Assembly (NCBI GenBank): GCA_916610825.1 | Contig: OU744454.1 | Location: 10,356,922 to 10,420,921, forward strand | Origin: Haliclystus octoradiatus | Lineage: Eukaryota > Cnidaria > Staurozoa > Stauromedusae > Haliclystidae | DNA length: 64,000 nucleotides | Reading direction: 5' to 3' | Part shown: piece after piece, positions 24,540 to 36,103 of the stretch | How positions within the stretch are numbered: the first letter of the stretch is position 1 | How the letters are laid out: the number at the start of each line of letters is the position of its first letter | Position numbers and translations under genes: made by a program | Notes under the pieces: model-generated | What the model saw: only the letters and a program-made list of their open reading frames with translations | What the model was told of the DNA's origin: nothing | Databases searched by the model: none

Positions 24540-25322
24540 AATTTACAATTATCAAGGTTTACTATTAAAATAAATACTTGAAACAGTTTTGCCTTGATGG
24601 AATCGGATTGCCTGTTTAGGGACGGTTTGATTTCATTAATAATGATAAATGTTAAATCGTGCTTTTTATTTGAGTTCGACTGAAGAACTTTTTAACCATG
24701 AATGTAAGAACATTAGAAATATTTTTAAATTATTCAAATATTCCATTACTCTTCTAAACAATTTTTTATCCCGTCTCAATTTTAACTATTTTACCGATTT
24801 TATTAATCCTCATGAGAGGACCCCACTGCCACACTTTTACTTCTTTTTAATTAGAGATCAACCCTCTGCTGATCATGTTCGAAATGATATTAATAATCTT
24901 AGCCGTAAACTCAATGTTAATATTAGATTAATATTTAAGAGTAGAAAAAAGACTCTCTTAGACATCGCGAGGTAAAACCACCTATGTTGACTCACCGATC
25001 CGTTGTGTACCTTTTCATGTGTGACTTGTGCAGTAGCCTACAAGTTATGCTGGCTTTACTCTCGCCTGCACCTTCATCAACGGATCGATGAACATAAATC
25101 TCAAGACATTGGGCGCCATTTCAAAGATCATGGTTAAGATGCAAAGCACGCCTCTGAATACCTTTCCGTTCTGAAACAATTCTCATTTAGAATGGACTGC
25201 CTATTATAAGAGATAATTGTTTATTAGTGAAATCAAACCGTCCCTAAACAGGCAATCCGATTCCATCAAAGCCAAACTATTTTAAGTATTTATTTTAATA
25301 GTAAACCTTTATAATTGTAAAT
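24540..25322 (+). mobile_element. Penelope-like element relic with inverted termini
   Basis: Inverted arms of about 99 bp (24540-24638 and 25223-25322) are over 90% identical and share TTTAGGGACGGTTTGATTTC. Between them a plus-strand frame (24649-24975) reads PLPHFYFFLIRDQPSADHV and LNVNIRLIFKSRKKTLLDIA. After a frame change come RIDEHKS and IGRHFKDHG (about 25087-25135), which resemble the end of a GIY-YIG endonuclease as found in Penelope-like elements. The reverse transcriptase core is absent. Penelope-like elements often carry inverted or direct terminal copies, which fits. Confidence 0.5.
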
Positions 25323-25785
25323 TCTTGAATGATCGAATGTTTTACCAAGAAGCTTTTCTTCAGAACTTTGCTATTATTGCTCTGAAAAAAAAACAAGTCA
25401 TCACTCTTGGGCGATTCCATTAGAAGTGAAACCAAAAATTTTACAAGCGTCAAAAATAAAGCAAGGATTTCAGACAAAAATCAATTGTTTTCTCCAAAAT
25501 AGATACTTTTACCATCATTATATATATGTTTGATTGAGATTATAGACTTCGATGTGGATAAAGTTAATGTTTTAGAGAGAGCGTCGAGTTGGCCGCTCGT
25601 GAATTTATGAGAAGAACAACAAACTAAAACATGAAATTTTGCGTTTTTCTGTTTATGATTTTCTAACAAAAATTACATCAATCAGTATGAATTCACTTGT
25701 TTTGTATTATTAAGTGGTAAAAATAAAGAATAATGAGTGTATTTTACCTTAAAATTATATAAATGTTTCGATCACTTCGGGCCGC

Positions 25786-26736
25786 TGTCAGTCAGACACG
25801 AAAAAGTGCTAAATGTTTTGTTTACTCCACAGCGTGACACTTGATCGCTAAATCCTTTCGTATGCAAAGTAGAAAATAGCTCATTTGCATATTTGGTGGG
25901 AAATATTGCTCTTTTCTTCAACGTCATCCTTTAAATCAGCGTGTCTGACTGACAAAAAATATTCATACGAACAGTTTCGACCTAAGCGCAACAGTCGGCA
26001 TCTCAAAGCTAATGCCGTAATGATCATATAATCAAAGAAGCCGTGTGACCGCCTACCCGTTGTTTTGGACAATTCACACCACGTGGTAATTTGAAGTAGC
26101 TGTCGTCAATATTTAGTCATGCGTGTTGACTGTTTTATCGCATGCGAAATGGAAATGGCAGTTCACTTGGCCTTGTTGTTTAGAATATTATCTGTATGTG
26201 TGCTACATTTTGAACAAAAAGAACAACCAATTTACATTACATGATGATTATAGATTTGGAAGGAATATATAAAAGTTTTAATAAAAGTGTATTACTTGTG
26301 TTTTATGTCAAGTTATGGCAGTCAGACACAAACTGCTTCAGAGAGGTTAGTCAGACACGAAATCTTGTCAGTCAGACACGAGAAACATTTGTTTATTGCT
26401 GTCTATATTTTGAAAGTATTTAATAAATGAATAATATTTGTAAAGTATAGTATCTTAAGAACATGATAAGAGTGATTTTATTCTTCTTTATGCCAACACT
26501 TCGCAGAAATCTACAAATGTTCATCTCCAATTGGCAAAATGTCGAGCGTCCGTGTCAGTCAGACACGGACCTTAAACTTGCTGTAGTTTATTTATATTTT
26601 GAGTTATTGTGAATATTTTTACTTTGTGGGAATGTTTTTGCCACTCTTTTATTTGTAAGAAACAATAATTGATCAAACTTTGCGTGGATGTTGATGCCCT
26701 ATTCAAAAATATCTTCCGATATGTCAGTCAGACACA
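25786..26736. repeat. Cluster of GTCAGTCAGACAC motifs
   Basis: Seven copies: 25786-25800, 25940-25954 (reverse), 26317-26330, 26346-26360, 26366-26381, 26548-26570 and 26722-26736. Spacing is irregular (about 20-370 bp). The core TGTCAGTCAGACA is itself a short inverted repeat; the copy at 26548 has 9-bp arms GTCCGTGTC around AGTCA. No gene is seen in the interval. Confidence 0.7.
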
Positions 26737-27299
26737 ATGGAACCGCCCTCTTGTAGAAATATAAGAACAATAGGTCTAATCTTTGAATATGCGACAAATT
26801 CAGCAGCGAAATCGTTAAGTAGAAATTCAGTATATTTGTAGGCTGATCTGGTCAGATATATATTGATAGGTCTATAGGCTAGCAGTCAACAAGTTTGCTT
26901 TAAAGTGGGGAAACCTCAAAAATGATGATTTGAGAGTATGACCAGTCTGAAATTAACAATGATGTGTTTTGTTTTGATTTGAAATTTTAGTGATTTATTT
27001 TGAATAAACTATCTATCTTTGTTACCTGCTTTCATTTTCAACGCCAAATGTCTTATCAATATTAAATGTTTTACTTAAATTGAGAATCATTTCATTAATT
27101 GCTTTCAAGATTATAAGAAAAAAATATTTGCTTTGTGCGAATTGTGATAGCCATTATTCTTGTTCCTTAATCTTGTTCCAAGATCATCGCGCAATATCGT
27201 AGTGATCCTTTACTTCAAAGATATTTAAAAATGAAAAAATTAGGCTTACTATCCTACCCATTCATGAGGCGTCCCATCTCTTTTACTTAATTTAATTAA
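26737..27299. other. Intergenic, nothing recognised
   Basis: AT-rich, no exon, RNA gene or bounded repeat identified. Confidence 0.5.
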
Positions 27300-27324
27300 A
27301 GTAAAATGTGAATCCAAAGGTATT

Positions 27325-28985
27325 TAAGGTAAAATACCAAACTGCAAATTCTTGCAAACTTACCAACCAAGCCCAAAATATGGAAATGGTCTTCTTGTCT
27401 AGACCATGTCTAGATCATGGGTTTATCAATCTACAGAATTCCGACCCCCGTCTCAATGATGCTGCTTCCTCATGTTTTTATTATTTTGATGACGGTCACA
27501 GTGTTTCACGTTACTGTGTTTGATGTCTCGTAGCATGAAGTTTTCATTTCTTATTTTAGCTCTGGTGAAATGATGATTTAATAAGAAAACGTTGGAATTA
27601 TCATTAATTCATCACAGCTGAAAAAGAAATAAAAACTTCATGCTACGAGGCATCAAACACTGTGAAATTCATCAAAATAATAAAAACGTGGGCAAGCAGC
27701 ATCTTGAGACGGGGGTCGGTAATCTTTTAGATTGATAAGCCATAGTGGAAAAGTGGCATGTTGCGCCGAAGATCTTCGGCGCAGCGCCACTATGCTGCGC
27801 CAGCATTTCGGCGCAAATTTTACTGATTTGTTGGCGCACCCTTTTTTGGCGTGGCGCAAAATAATGTTTTTGAAAGAAAAATTGTTGGCGCAGCTCAAAT
27901 CATTGACTTGATGAAAAGGAAGAATATGTCTATGATGTTATCACAAAATCAAATCCTCCTCACCTTGAAGAGTCAATATAGTGCGTTGGACTCTAGGAGC
28001 AGACTGCAGCTGTCGTGTAAGCCCAGTGTCCAGTGTGTACGCCTTATTGTCTGACACCATAAACCTCTCCTCTTTTGAGGCTCTGTAGTTATGCGCAAGC
28101 ACGGAATGAAATTTTTTGTAAACAAAGCAGTGATGTTAGACGTCTGCGCACAGGGTTGATGCAGCGTAATCAATCTATTAACCCTTTGGGAGCTGAATAA
28201 TTACAATGAATATCATGTATATTTCATGGTGAGGTGGTAAAATGCCTGACTGCATTTTTGTTGTGCATGGGGAATATATTCCCCCGAGCAACAATGCAGT
28301 CAAGGTCAAATGTTAATAGGAAAAGTTCCAAAGGAGAATACTGCAGAAACATTTATTACAATCAACATTTGATAAATTTAGATTATCTAAATTGTGATTC
28401 AATTTCAAATTTAATAACCATACATAAAAAGAAATGAAGAAAACATGTTGATTGGTGTGGGGATCGAACCGCGACCCTCTGCAAAACAGTTACACGTGAT
28501 AACCACTGGGCCACACATTCTTTAATAAAGTTGAATTTCATTAAATTTATTGAATAACCTCGTGAACAGCTAAAACTCAAAACATGGTCAGTCGAAATCA
28601 AGCATAAAATTCAATACATAACATTTTACGACAAACAAAACAAGCCAGCAAGGTTCACACTGCACTGTTCAACGCTGATTCAACGTCTCGAAGAAGGCAA
28701 ACGCATGGGCAAATGTACAAAATGAGCAAGAACAATAATCGAATGAAAACGAGACCAAATAAATGTGACGTCATTGAAAAGTTTTGGAAAATTGATTTTT
28801 GGCGCAAAAGATGGAAAAACGGCTTCAAACAATGCAAATTCTGCTGGCGCAATCTTCGGCGCACAGAAAACAGGTATTCCAGTATGGTTGATAAGCAAGA
28901 ACAAGAAGACAAGAAGACCATATCCCTAGTTTGGGCTTGGTTGGTTAGTTTGCAAGAGTTTGCAGTTTGGTAGTTTACCCTTACA
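27325..28985. repeat. Inverted-repeat mobile debris
   Basis: Two layers. A hairpin with arms 27441-27561 and 27615-27720 shares GACCCCCGTCTCAA and the phrase around CATGCTACGAG. In addition, 27328-27425 reappears inverted at 28872-28985 (about 85% identity by eye; both contain ACCAACCAAGCCCAAA). A GGCGCAA-rich section (27760-27860) also has an inverted counterpart near 28800-28870. This looks like one TE family present as two pieces in opposite orientation. No protein motif was recognised. Confidence 0.55.
28453..28521 (-). repeat. tRNA-like sequence (SINE head or tRNA pseudogene)
   Basis: On the minus strand box A (TGGCCCAGTGGT) and box B (GGTTCGATCCC) are both good and correctly spaced, but acceptor and T-stem pairings fail, so it is not a functional tRNA. 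Confidence 0.45.
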
Positions 28986-30068
28986 GCACTCCCAGATGGG
29001 GAGAGGCTAGTCTGCTTCTGCTTCATCAGACAACTTTTTTCTGGATCCGAAAACGAAATAAAAGGTGAAAATAAAAACAAGGTACTCAGAGAACAACTGC
29101 AGCAACCATAGGCTAAACCACGCAAAATAAAAAGCAAAGTATGCTAACCATGCATGAAGCACACCTACCCTCAACTTTTGTATCTTCAAAACATTTGGTC
29201 AATCTTCTCCTTGCTACCTCGCGTTGATAATCAGGAGAAAAGTTATCAAATTCTTTAGAGATTTTACAAATGACGTTGAATCAGTTGAGACATACAAATG
29301 AAGATCGTTTCAATCAAGTAAAACCTGAAAGTTCCATAGTTGATGTCCTCGAGGGAAAGTCCCATATTGTTGATCACGCGTTACAAGTGACGTCACTTTG
29401 TACATCCGTAAATCCGTACATTCAGCCATATCATTTGTAACTTGACAAAATAGAGAATTAGGGGAAATTTTAATTTTCTGTGATCCTGATGCATTGTGTA
29501 AACAAACCACCATAACCTGCAAGCCAATCACTCATAGACATCATACTAATAGATATCTATTATGTCTATGCAATCACTGGACGATATAACCAGAAGTCAA
29601 AGTTGGAAATTCGATCCCACAGGAAACAGACTGCAGATCAACACGGGGGTCACACGCTAGTCACGCTACCAAGCTGTTGTCTGCGGTCATGCACAATCAA
29701 TTAAATGGAAAAGGTATTGATCATGGCATTCTTCTGCACTGGCTGAGAGCTAAAATATCCTTCCATCTTACCCGTTCTGCTGTACTCTGCATTCGTGGAC
29801 TTCGTGGTTCAAGATCTATCAAATCAATAGTCTCAGTAGACATACCAAACGTTGAGATTTTACATTCAAAGGGTCACATCACTTCTTAACTTAAATACTG
29901 TAAATAAAAATAATTCCACAAACTATTATGATATAGCCTTTTAAAGTAAATAAATCACATGGCTGTGGATTTTGTACATGATTTAAGCAATTGTGTTATA
30001 TTGGGGGGAAAAAATTAAATTGAAAAGAGAAGAGCCGTGAACCACTCAGCTAGTAAATAAATGCAATA
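28986..30068. other. Intergenic, nothing recognised
   Basis: No exon or bounded element identified; a short palindrome around 29535-29570 (AGACATAATAGATATC-type) is present. Confidence 0.45.
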
Positions 30069-30197
30069 ATGCATATTGGGGACAGTGACAGCTTAGAAAG
30101 CTTTGGAATTGCAGAGAAAAGACCAGACAGGAAAGGATTATTCTTCACAAGAAAAGCATTAATTATTGCAGTTATAGTTGTTGTGTTTTTGATAATG
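30069..30197 (+). pseudogene. Possible aminopeptidase N-type cytoplasmic tail and membrane anchor exon
   Basis: From ATG 30069: about 26 mostly polar residues, then KGLFFTRKALIIAVIVVVFL, a basic flank followed by a hydrophobic segment. This is the layout of a type II membrane protein such as M1 aminopeptidase N. The frame runs straight into the 16-bp GGCGCAACG repeat at 30205 without a convincing splice donor, so the exon is cut or its donor lost. An M1 aminopeptidase relic lies 19 kb downstream on the same strand (49335) and could once have been joined to it. Tentative. Confidence 0.3.
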
Positions 30198-30204
30198 TCG
30201 GATT

Positions 30205-30291
30205 TTCAGCGCAACGACCTTTCGGCGTATTGGACTTTCGGCGCAACGCTTTTCGGTGCAACGGACTTTCGGCGCAACGACCATCACAGGA
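30205..30291 (+). repeat. 16-bp minisatellite, block 1
   Basis: About five units related to TTTCGGCGCAACGGAC. A second block of the same family lies at 37725-37838. Confidence 0.7.
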
Positions 30292-30409
30292 AGCCGACAT
30301 TCAGCATCTTGTACAAAATGAGACGTGATTTAATCACGCTTCTACATAGTCAGATGTGATTTTATAACGTTTCAGTATAGTGAGCTATCATTCATAAATT
30401 CGTCATCTT

Positions 30410-30845
30410 TATCCAAGGTATTATAGTGGGAATAAACCCCCAGACTATCCTTACACATGTAGTAGAACCCGACGTGAAAAAAACAGTGGCGTAATTTTTT
30501 TTTCGTTCTGGAAATTATTTCTTGGATGAAAATCGCCTTCAAAGTGGTGTTTTGACCCAAATGTTTCTGAGAAAAAAAAGGGATTGGATCTAGCTTTATG
30601 ACGACAAAGTCACAAGTCGTGCGGTTTGTCTAACAGACTTAAGAGTGGGCTGATCACGCGACGTTATATTTGAGGTGACCTAGCTCCGAGAAGTCACACA
30701 ACAAAAATTTCTGACAGGGCTGAGCCATGAACAAACATATACACTCACGAATTACGTAAAAAAGATGCAATTTGTGATTTCAGGAGCAGAATAAAATCTA
30801 TTGCAACGCTCAGTCGAAATAATTTCTCGTAGCGTCATTAAGCGC
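30410..30845. repeat. Left arm of large inverted repeat around the Gypsy element
   Basis: Pairs with 36795-37215 in inverse orientation. The first ~270 bp (up to about 30690) are clearly similar, e.g. both contain AAACCCCCAGACTATC and GATCTAGCTTTATGACGAC; the inner part is weaker. The arms are older than the Gypsy element inserted between them. Confidence 0.6.
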
Positions 30846-31530
30846 GATGAATCTGATATAGATTGCGGATTAACACAAATGTCAGGCGGTGCGACTGTTC
30901 CTTTGTGACTAGTCTAGTGATACATATTAGTTACGTATTCTGTGTGACCGCAGTACTTCTTCAAATCTTAATTAGGCACGTGCCCTTCGAAATAGCTTTA
31001 TCCTATATAAATAGTTATAAGTTATAACTATTTTTAACTCTATCTGAAATTTGTTCTCGAGTAAATATTTCTACAAGATATCCTTTTCTTGATCTAAATT
31101 TGAATGTAAACTGACTCGATTTGCACAGGCATGCACAGACGACTTTTCCTCGAGATAGTTGGTACTGCAAAGTATTAATTGTACTTTTTCGTATTTATTC
31201 AAGTATTACTAAATTATTAAATAGGCATTTTTCAATTATCATTTCAAAGTTTAAGTTTGGAATTGATGTTTGTCTTGTAAAACTTCAACCATGTAATCGT
31301 ATAGTTTATACGACTGTAGATAAATATATTATACTCAATAGTCTAGCAAAGTGTTCATCATTCATTCACCAAGCATTCAATTATTATAAAACGATTGAAA
31401 ATTCTTCAGTACATTACACTGCAAAATTCTATAAAACATCGGAAAGTAGTACAAAAATGATATGAGGGCTTGGACGTTCTTATTCAAGTTTACAGCCGTA
31501 TACTAGAACTACGGTTATGCATATTCTATC

Positions 31531-31707
31531 TGATATATGATAATATGACATCATTGCGTTTCAGTCTAGCTAATACATAGATATAATATTACAGATTCCT
31601 TAATCCGATTACATAAACAGTCTTGAGTTGAGTTTTGAATGTCACGGACGTTTTTTATGAGTTATTGCCTTTCCTTTTATTCTTTCGTTATAATACAACA
31701 CATAACA
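31531..31707 (+). repeat. Gypsy 5' LTR
   Basis: 177 bp, TGATATATG..ATAACA. Identical to the 3' LTR except one missing T near 31637. Confidence 0.95.
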
Positions 31708-31795
31708 TTGGCGACGAGGTATATTTATTTAATTGTTACGAACCCACATCATCATCCCGTATTTTGGTCGGTAAGTCATTCACGTTGTCATTAGC

Positions 31796-34700
31796 ATGTC
31801 TGATTTCAAAGGCTTACCATGTGAGTTTATGCCGTGTCCCGGTGAACCAACAATCCCGTGGACTCAATGGATAACAATATTCGAGGTATATGTAGAAAGA
31901 AAGGAACTAAATTTGCTTCAACAAAAACAACGACACAGTAACACAACAACACCGCTAATAGACAACGCTATTTCGTCGAACAACGAAGGGGGCCAGCAAC
32001 CACCAAAATTGTTCACAGACAAGGCCCGTAACTTGGACTTGTTTGCATGTCTAGGAGCAGAAGGTCAGCGACAGATCTTAGGTACACCAAACGCTACAGA
32101 ATGGGACAGAACACATGAAACATTTAAAAAACAATGCGAAGATTTATTCAAACCGACAGTGAACAGACGACTTGCATTAAAAAAATTTCGTGAACGACAG
32201 CAACGACAAGACGAGACCATAGACCACTGGACAGCCGAATTAAGGATATTAGCAAAAGACTGTGACCTTTCTACAACAGCCGCTGAGAACAATGCACTGG
32301 CTGATAATATTGTATTGAATTGTTATGATAAAGAGGTACAGAAGAGACTATTTGCAGAGCATGATAAGTCTGATTTAACAGCGATCATAGATTTCATTCG
32401 TGCACATGAAACCGCAAAAAAGGACAGCGCTCAACTTCACTCAGCGGCGGTGAGTGCGATATCCGGATATAAGTCAAACAGACGCGGTAATCACCATAGT
32501 AACAAACAACGAAACACAACGGCTGAAAACAAGAAGCACGATAACGGTGATCGTAAGAACAACAACAGCAACAATAATAACACGAACACTAACAATAAAA
32601 AATGTTTAGGATGTGGCCAAGAAGGTCATTTCCACGGAAATAGTAATTGTCCTGCAAAAGGCAAAGTGTGTGACAACTGTGGCATAGCCAACCATTTTTC
32701 TAGAGTTTGCAAGAAACCTAGAAACACCCCAAATGCAAGCCAGCGCACCCTAACAATTGGCCATATTAGTTTACCCGATAACAAGATCAATATGCAAGTC
32801 AAACTTAAGTCAGTCAGTGGGACACACCCTAAAGTAATTAACACTACTTTAATGGCAGACACAGGTGCAGACGTATCAACATTAACAGAACATTTGTATA
32901 ATCAGCATTTTTCATCTATTGCATTAACACCAAACAATTTAACATTACATAACTTTGATTCTTCAGTTGTATCTAACGTGCTAGGTACAATTTCGTTGCA
33001 TATGACGTACATGGCAACCAAAACAGCTTTTGTTAAATTCTTCATTGTACGAGGCACAGAGGTATCCGTACTTGGAATCAATGACTTGGCAACACTAGGT
33101 GTTCAAATTGACCCAGCTAACAAGGTCATCAACAGCGTCAACAGCAGAGATCAAGATACAGCAGCAGTTCTAGAGCCAGATGAACTCCTCACATCATTAA
33201 CACATGAATTTCCTGATCTCTTTCAAGACAACCTGGGAAAGGTACCTGACTACAAACACAAAATCATTCTACGAGAGGGGTCAACACCCAAGAGATTTGG
33301 CCTACGTCGACCTGCAATCGCACTTCGAGAAGCAGCAGCCAAAGCAGTTCAAGAATTCCTTGACGCAGACATAATCGAGCAAATTGAAAGATCAGAGTAT
33401 GTCCACCCCGCCCATTTTGTTTGGAAGAAAGACAAGAAGGAAGCAAGACTAACAGTTGACTTCAAAGGCGGTCTTAACAACGACGTCATACCACAAACAC
33501 ACCCTGTTCCACTGATAAGTGACATACTCGATAGTGTGGGCGACGATAAATATTTCTCAAAGTTAGATATTTCGAACGCCTACTACCATCTTGAACTACA
33601 TGAAGAGTCACGCCCACTAACAGCATTCATAACAGAAAGCCATGGTCTCTGCCAATTCAAACGGGCACCCATGGGTCTCATCGACTCAGGCTCAGCATTT
33701 CAGAGAGAGATTGAAAAAGCGGTACAAGGTATCACCGGTGTCCATGCCTACAGCGATGACATCTTAGTCAGAGGAAGAACAAGAAAAGAGCATGACGCAC
33801 GCCTACGCATGGCTCTTGAACAACTACAAGCTAAAATCCTCAGGTTGAAGAAAAGTAAAATCACAGTAGCTCAAAAAGAAATTACACTTTTGGGGCATAA
33901 CATCAAAGCTACACCAAGCGGAACAGTTATTTCACCCGATCCTAAAAACATATTGGCAATACAATCACTTAGAAGTCCAGAAAACGCTAACGAAATCCAG
34001 CAATTTCTTGGGTCTTGCCAATACTATGCCCCCTTCATTAGAGACTACGCATCACTGACAGAGCCTCTAAAAGTGTTGACAAGAAAGAATGCATCATTCG
34101 AATGGTCCGATTTATGCCAAACGTCGTTTGCAGTGCTGAAGGCTAGAATAACATCACCAGAAGTACTGATACCGTTCGACCCAAGACTCCAGACACAAGT
34201 CACCACTGATGCATCAGACGTAGGTGTAGGGGCAATGCTTTCCCAAATACACAATGGGGCAGAAAGACCTGTAGCATTCGCATCAAAGACACTATCAAGT
34301 TCTGAGAGAAATTACTCCACTCCTGAAAGAGAAGCATTAGCATGTGTTTGGGCATGCGAACATTTTGAAAAATACTTGATGGGCCGACATTTCCTACTAA
34401 AGACTGATCAGATATCGCTCACAACGCTCTTAACTCGATTCCCATCAAAGCGATCGTCGAGAAGGATCAGCCGATGGTATGATCGCCTGCGCTGTTTTGA
34501 CTATGACATTGAGCATGTAAAAGGAAAGAACAATGAATTTGCAGACATGCTGTCAAGATTAGGCACATCACTTAAACCAGATGAAGTATCAACTCTTCAA
34601 AATGACGACGACAACATCATAATTGCATCTCTACTACACCCAACACATGTTACTGCTGACGAATTTATTGCATCTACTAATGATGATAAAGATATCCAAT

Positions 34701-35956
34701 TGGTTCGAAAATACATTTCAACATCATGGCCAGCCAAACGACAACTATCAGGAAACATGAGATATTACTTTACCATAAGAGAAGAATTATCTTTTCACGA
34801 CGCATGCCTGTTCAGACAAGAACGCCTGGTCGTGCCAAGAAGTATACAACCTCAAATACTTGACTTATTACATTCTGGCCATCCAGGAATCACACGAATG
34901 ACACAACTCTACAATGATGCGTACTATTGGCCCGGTGGCACTAACAGAATTACACAGTATGTTCAAACCTGCATTGGCTGTGCTGCTGTAGGTAAATCAT
35001 CAAAGCCACAAACAGTTCCTGTTGCAGCTATAGAGAAGCCAAGCAAACCATGGAAGAAACTCGCTATTGACATCACTGGCCCATTCCACACGGTGCCCAA
35101 ACATCAACGATTCATTGTATCGATCGTCGACTACTTTAGCAATTTCCCGGAAGTGTTTCTCACAGATGACGTCACCTCCCCGAGAGTGATCACCTGGCTA
35201 AACGACCTGTTCTCCAGATACGGCAATCCAGACACAATCGTCTCCGACAATGGACCACAATTTAAAAGTTACGAGTTTACTCAATATCTTAAAAACAAGA
35301 ACATCAAACAAAAACCCACAGCTGTGTACAATCCAGCAGAAAATGGACTCGTCGAAGTTTTTAATCGAAGCCTCAAACAAGGAACCCAAATTATTACTGC
35401 AGAAGGTGGATCATTTAAAACTGGAATACTTCGATTATTGGCTTCTTATCGCGCAACCGCACCAAACAATGGTGTTTCACCTTCAGAACTCATGTTTGGA
35501 TGGAAGATACGCAGTGACTCTGACATACGAAACAAAGAACTATTCACTACAGCGTTCAACACAACAAAACCATCACTCTCGCTCGAAGAAAGAGACAAAG
35601 CAGTGAAGGAAAGGTTCAATGCAACGAACTATGGAGAGAACATAAATGACTCTAACAAAAGTCATTTCATTCAAGGAGACCTGGTCCGTTGTAAGAAGCC
35701 TAAAGCCCAAGTACTAAAAGGTCAATCACCATACAGTCAACCAAGAACTATTACAAAAGTTCTAGGCAAGTATAGCTACGAATTATCTGATGGTCAAACA
35801 TGGAACGCTCGAAAGCTAATTAAACACAGACAAGCATTACCACTTGAAGATATCACCATTGAAGAAGACATACATCAGCAGACAACGCAAGCTAACGATA
35901 GACGCTACCCACGACGTATCAATGCTGGAAGACCTCCACTTAGACTTGGATACTAA
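31796..35956 (+). CDS. Ty3/Gypsy gag-pol polyprotein
   Basis: A single 1386-residue frame from ATG 31796, 88 nt after the LTR. Order: a gag domain (1-270), two zinc knuckles (CLGCGQEGHFHGNSNC and CDNCGIANHFSRVC, about 273-308), an aspartic protease (DTGA at 355-358), reverse transcriptase (LDISNAYYHL; catalytic box Y652-S-D-D), RNase H (TTDASDVGVGAMLS), and integrase with an H1026/H1030/C1059/C1062 zinc site and catalytic D1092, D1151, E1187 (D-35-E). A C-terminal tail (GDLVRCKKPK onward) fits the post-core region of the integrase. Gag and pol share one frame with no slip site needed. The second residue of the RT box is Ser instead of the more usual Leu/Ile/Val/Met. No envelope frame follows. 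All catalytic residues checked are present. Confidence 0.95.
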   Translation: MSDFKGLPCEFMPCPGEPTIPWTQWITIFEVYVERKELNLLQQKQRHSNTTTPLIDNAISSNNEGGQQPPKLFTDKARNLDLFACLGAEGQRQILGTPNATEWDRTHETFKKQCEDLFKPTVNRRLALKKFRERQQRQDETIDHWTAELRILAKDCDLSTTAAENNALADNIVLNCYDKEVQKRLFAEHDKSDLTAIIDFIRAHETAKKDSAQLHSAAVSAISGYKSNRRGNHHSNKQRNTTAENKKHDNGDRKNNNSNNNNTNTNNKKCLGCGQEGHFHGNSNCPAKGKVCDNCGIANHFSRVCKKPRNTPNASQRTLTIGHISLPDNKINMQVKLKSVSGTHPKVINTTLMADTGADVSTLTEHLYNQHFSSIALTPNNLTLHNFDSSVVSNVLGTISLHMTYMATKTAFVKFFIVRGTEVSVLGINDLATLGVQIDPANKVINSVNSRDQDTAAVLEPDELLTSLTHEFPDLFQDNLGKVPDYKHKIILREGSTPKRFGLRRPAIALREAAAKAVQEFLDADIIEQIERSEYVHPAHFVWKKDKKEARLTVDFKGGLNNDVIPQTHPVPLISDILDSVGDDKYFSKLDISNAYYHLELHEESRPLTAFITESHGLCQFKRAPMGLIDSGSAFQREIEKAVQGITGVHAYSDDILVRGRTRKEHDARLRMALEQLQAKILRLKKSKITVAQKEITLLGHNIKATPSGTVISPDPKNILAIQSLRSPENANEIQQFLGSCQYYAPFIRDYASLTEPLKVLTRKNASFEWSDLCQTSFAVLKARITSPEVLIPFDPRLQTQVTTDASDVGVGAMLSQIHNGAERPVAFASKTLSSSERNYSTPEREALACVWACEHFEKYLMGRHFLLKTDQISLTTLLTRFPSKRSSRRISRWYDRLRCFDYDIEHVKGKNNEFADMLSRLGTSLKPDEVSTLQNDDDNIIIASLLHPTHVTADEFIASTNDDKDIQLVRKYISTSWPAKRQLSGNMRYYFTIREELSFHDACLFRQERLVVPRSIQPQILDLLHSGHPGITRMTQLYNDAYYWPGGTNRITQYVQTCIGCAAVGKSSKPQTVPVAAIEKPSKPWKKLAIDITGPFHTVPKHQRFIVSIVDYFSNFPEVFLTDDVTSPRVITWLNDLFSRYGNPDTIVSDNGPQFKSYEFTQYLKNKNIKQKPTAVYNPAENGLVEVFNRSLKQGTQIITAEGGSFKTGILRLLASYRATAPNNGVSPSELMFGWKIRSDSDIRNKELFTTAFNTTKPSLSLEERDKAVKERFNATNYGENINDSNKSHFIQGDLVRCKKPKAQVLKGQSPYSQPRTITKVLGKYSYELSDGQTWNARKLIKHRQALPLEDITIEEDIHQQTTQANDRRYPRRINAGRPPLRLGY

Positions 35957-36103
35957 AGCATTAACTAGAAACTAAAACTAGAAATCTATTAGTATTTGAC
36001 ATTACGTTAAAACATAATTAATTAACAAGAATAAATAACATTTAGAGATTTCAGATTGATACCCATTTGCAGCATAACTATTAACTAATTAACGAAGGGG
36101 TAA

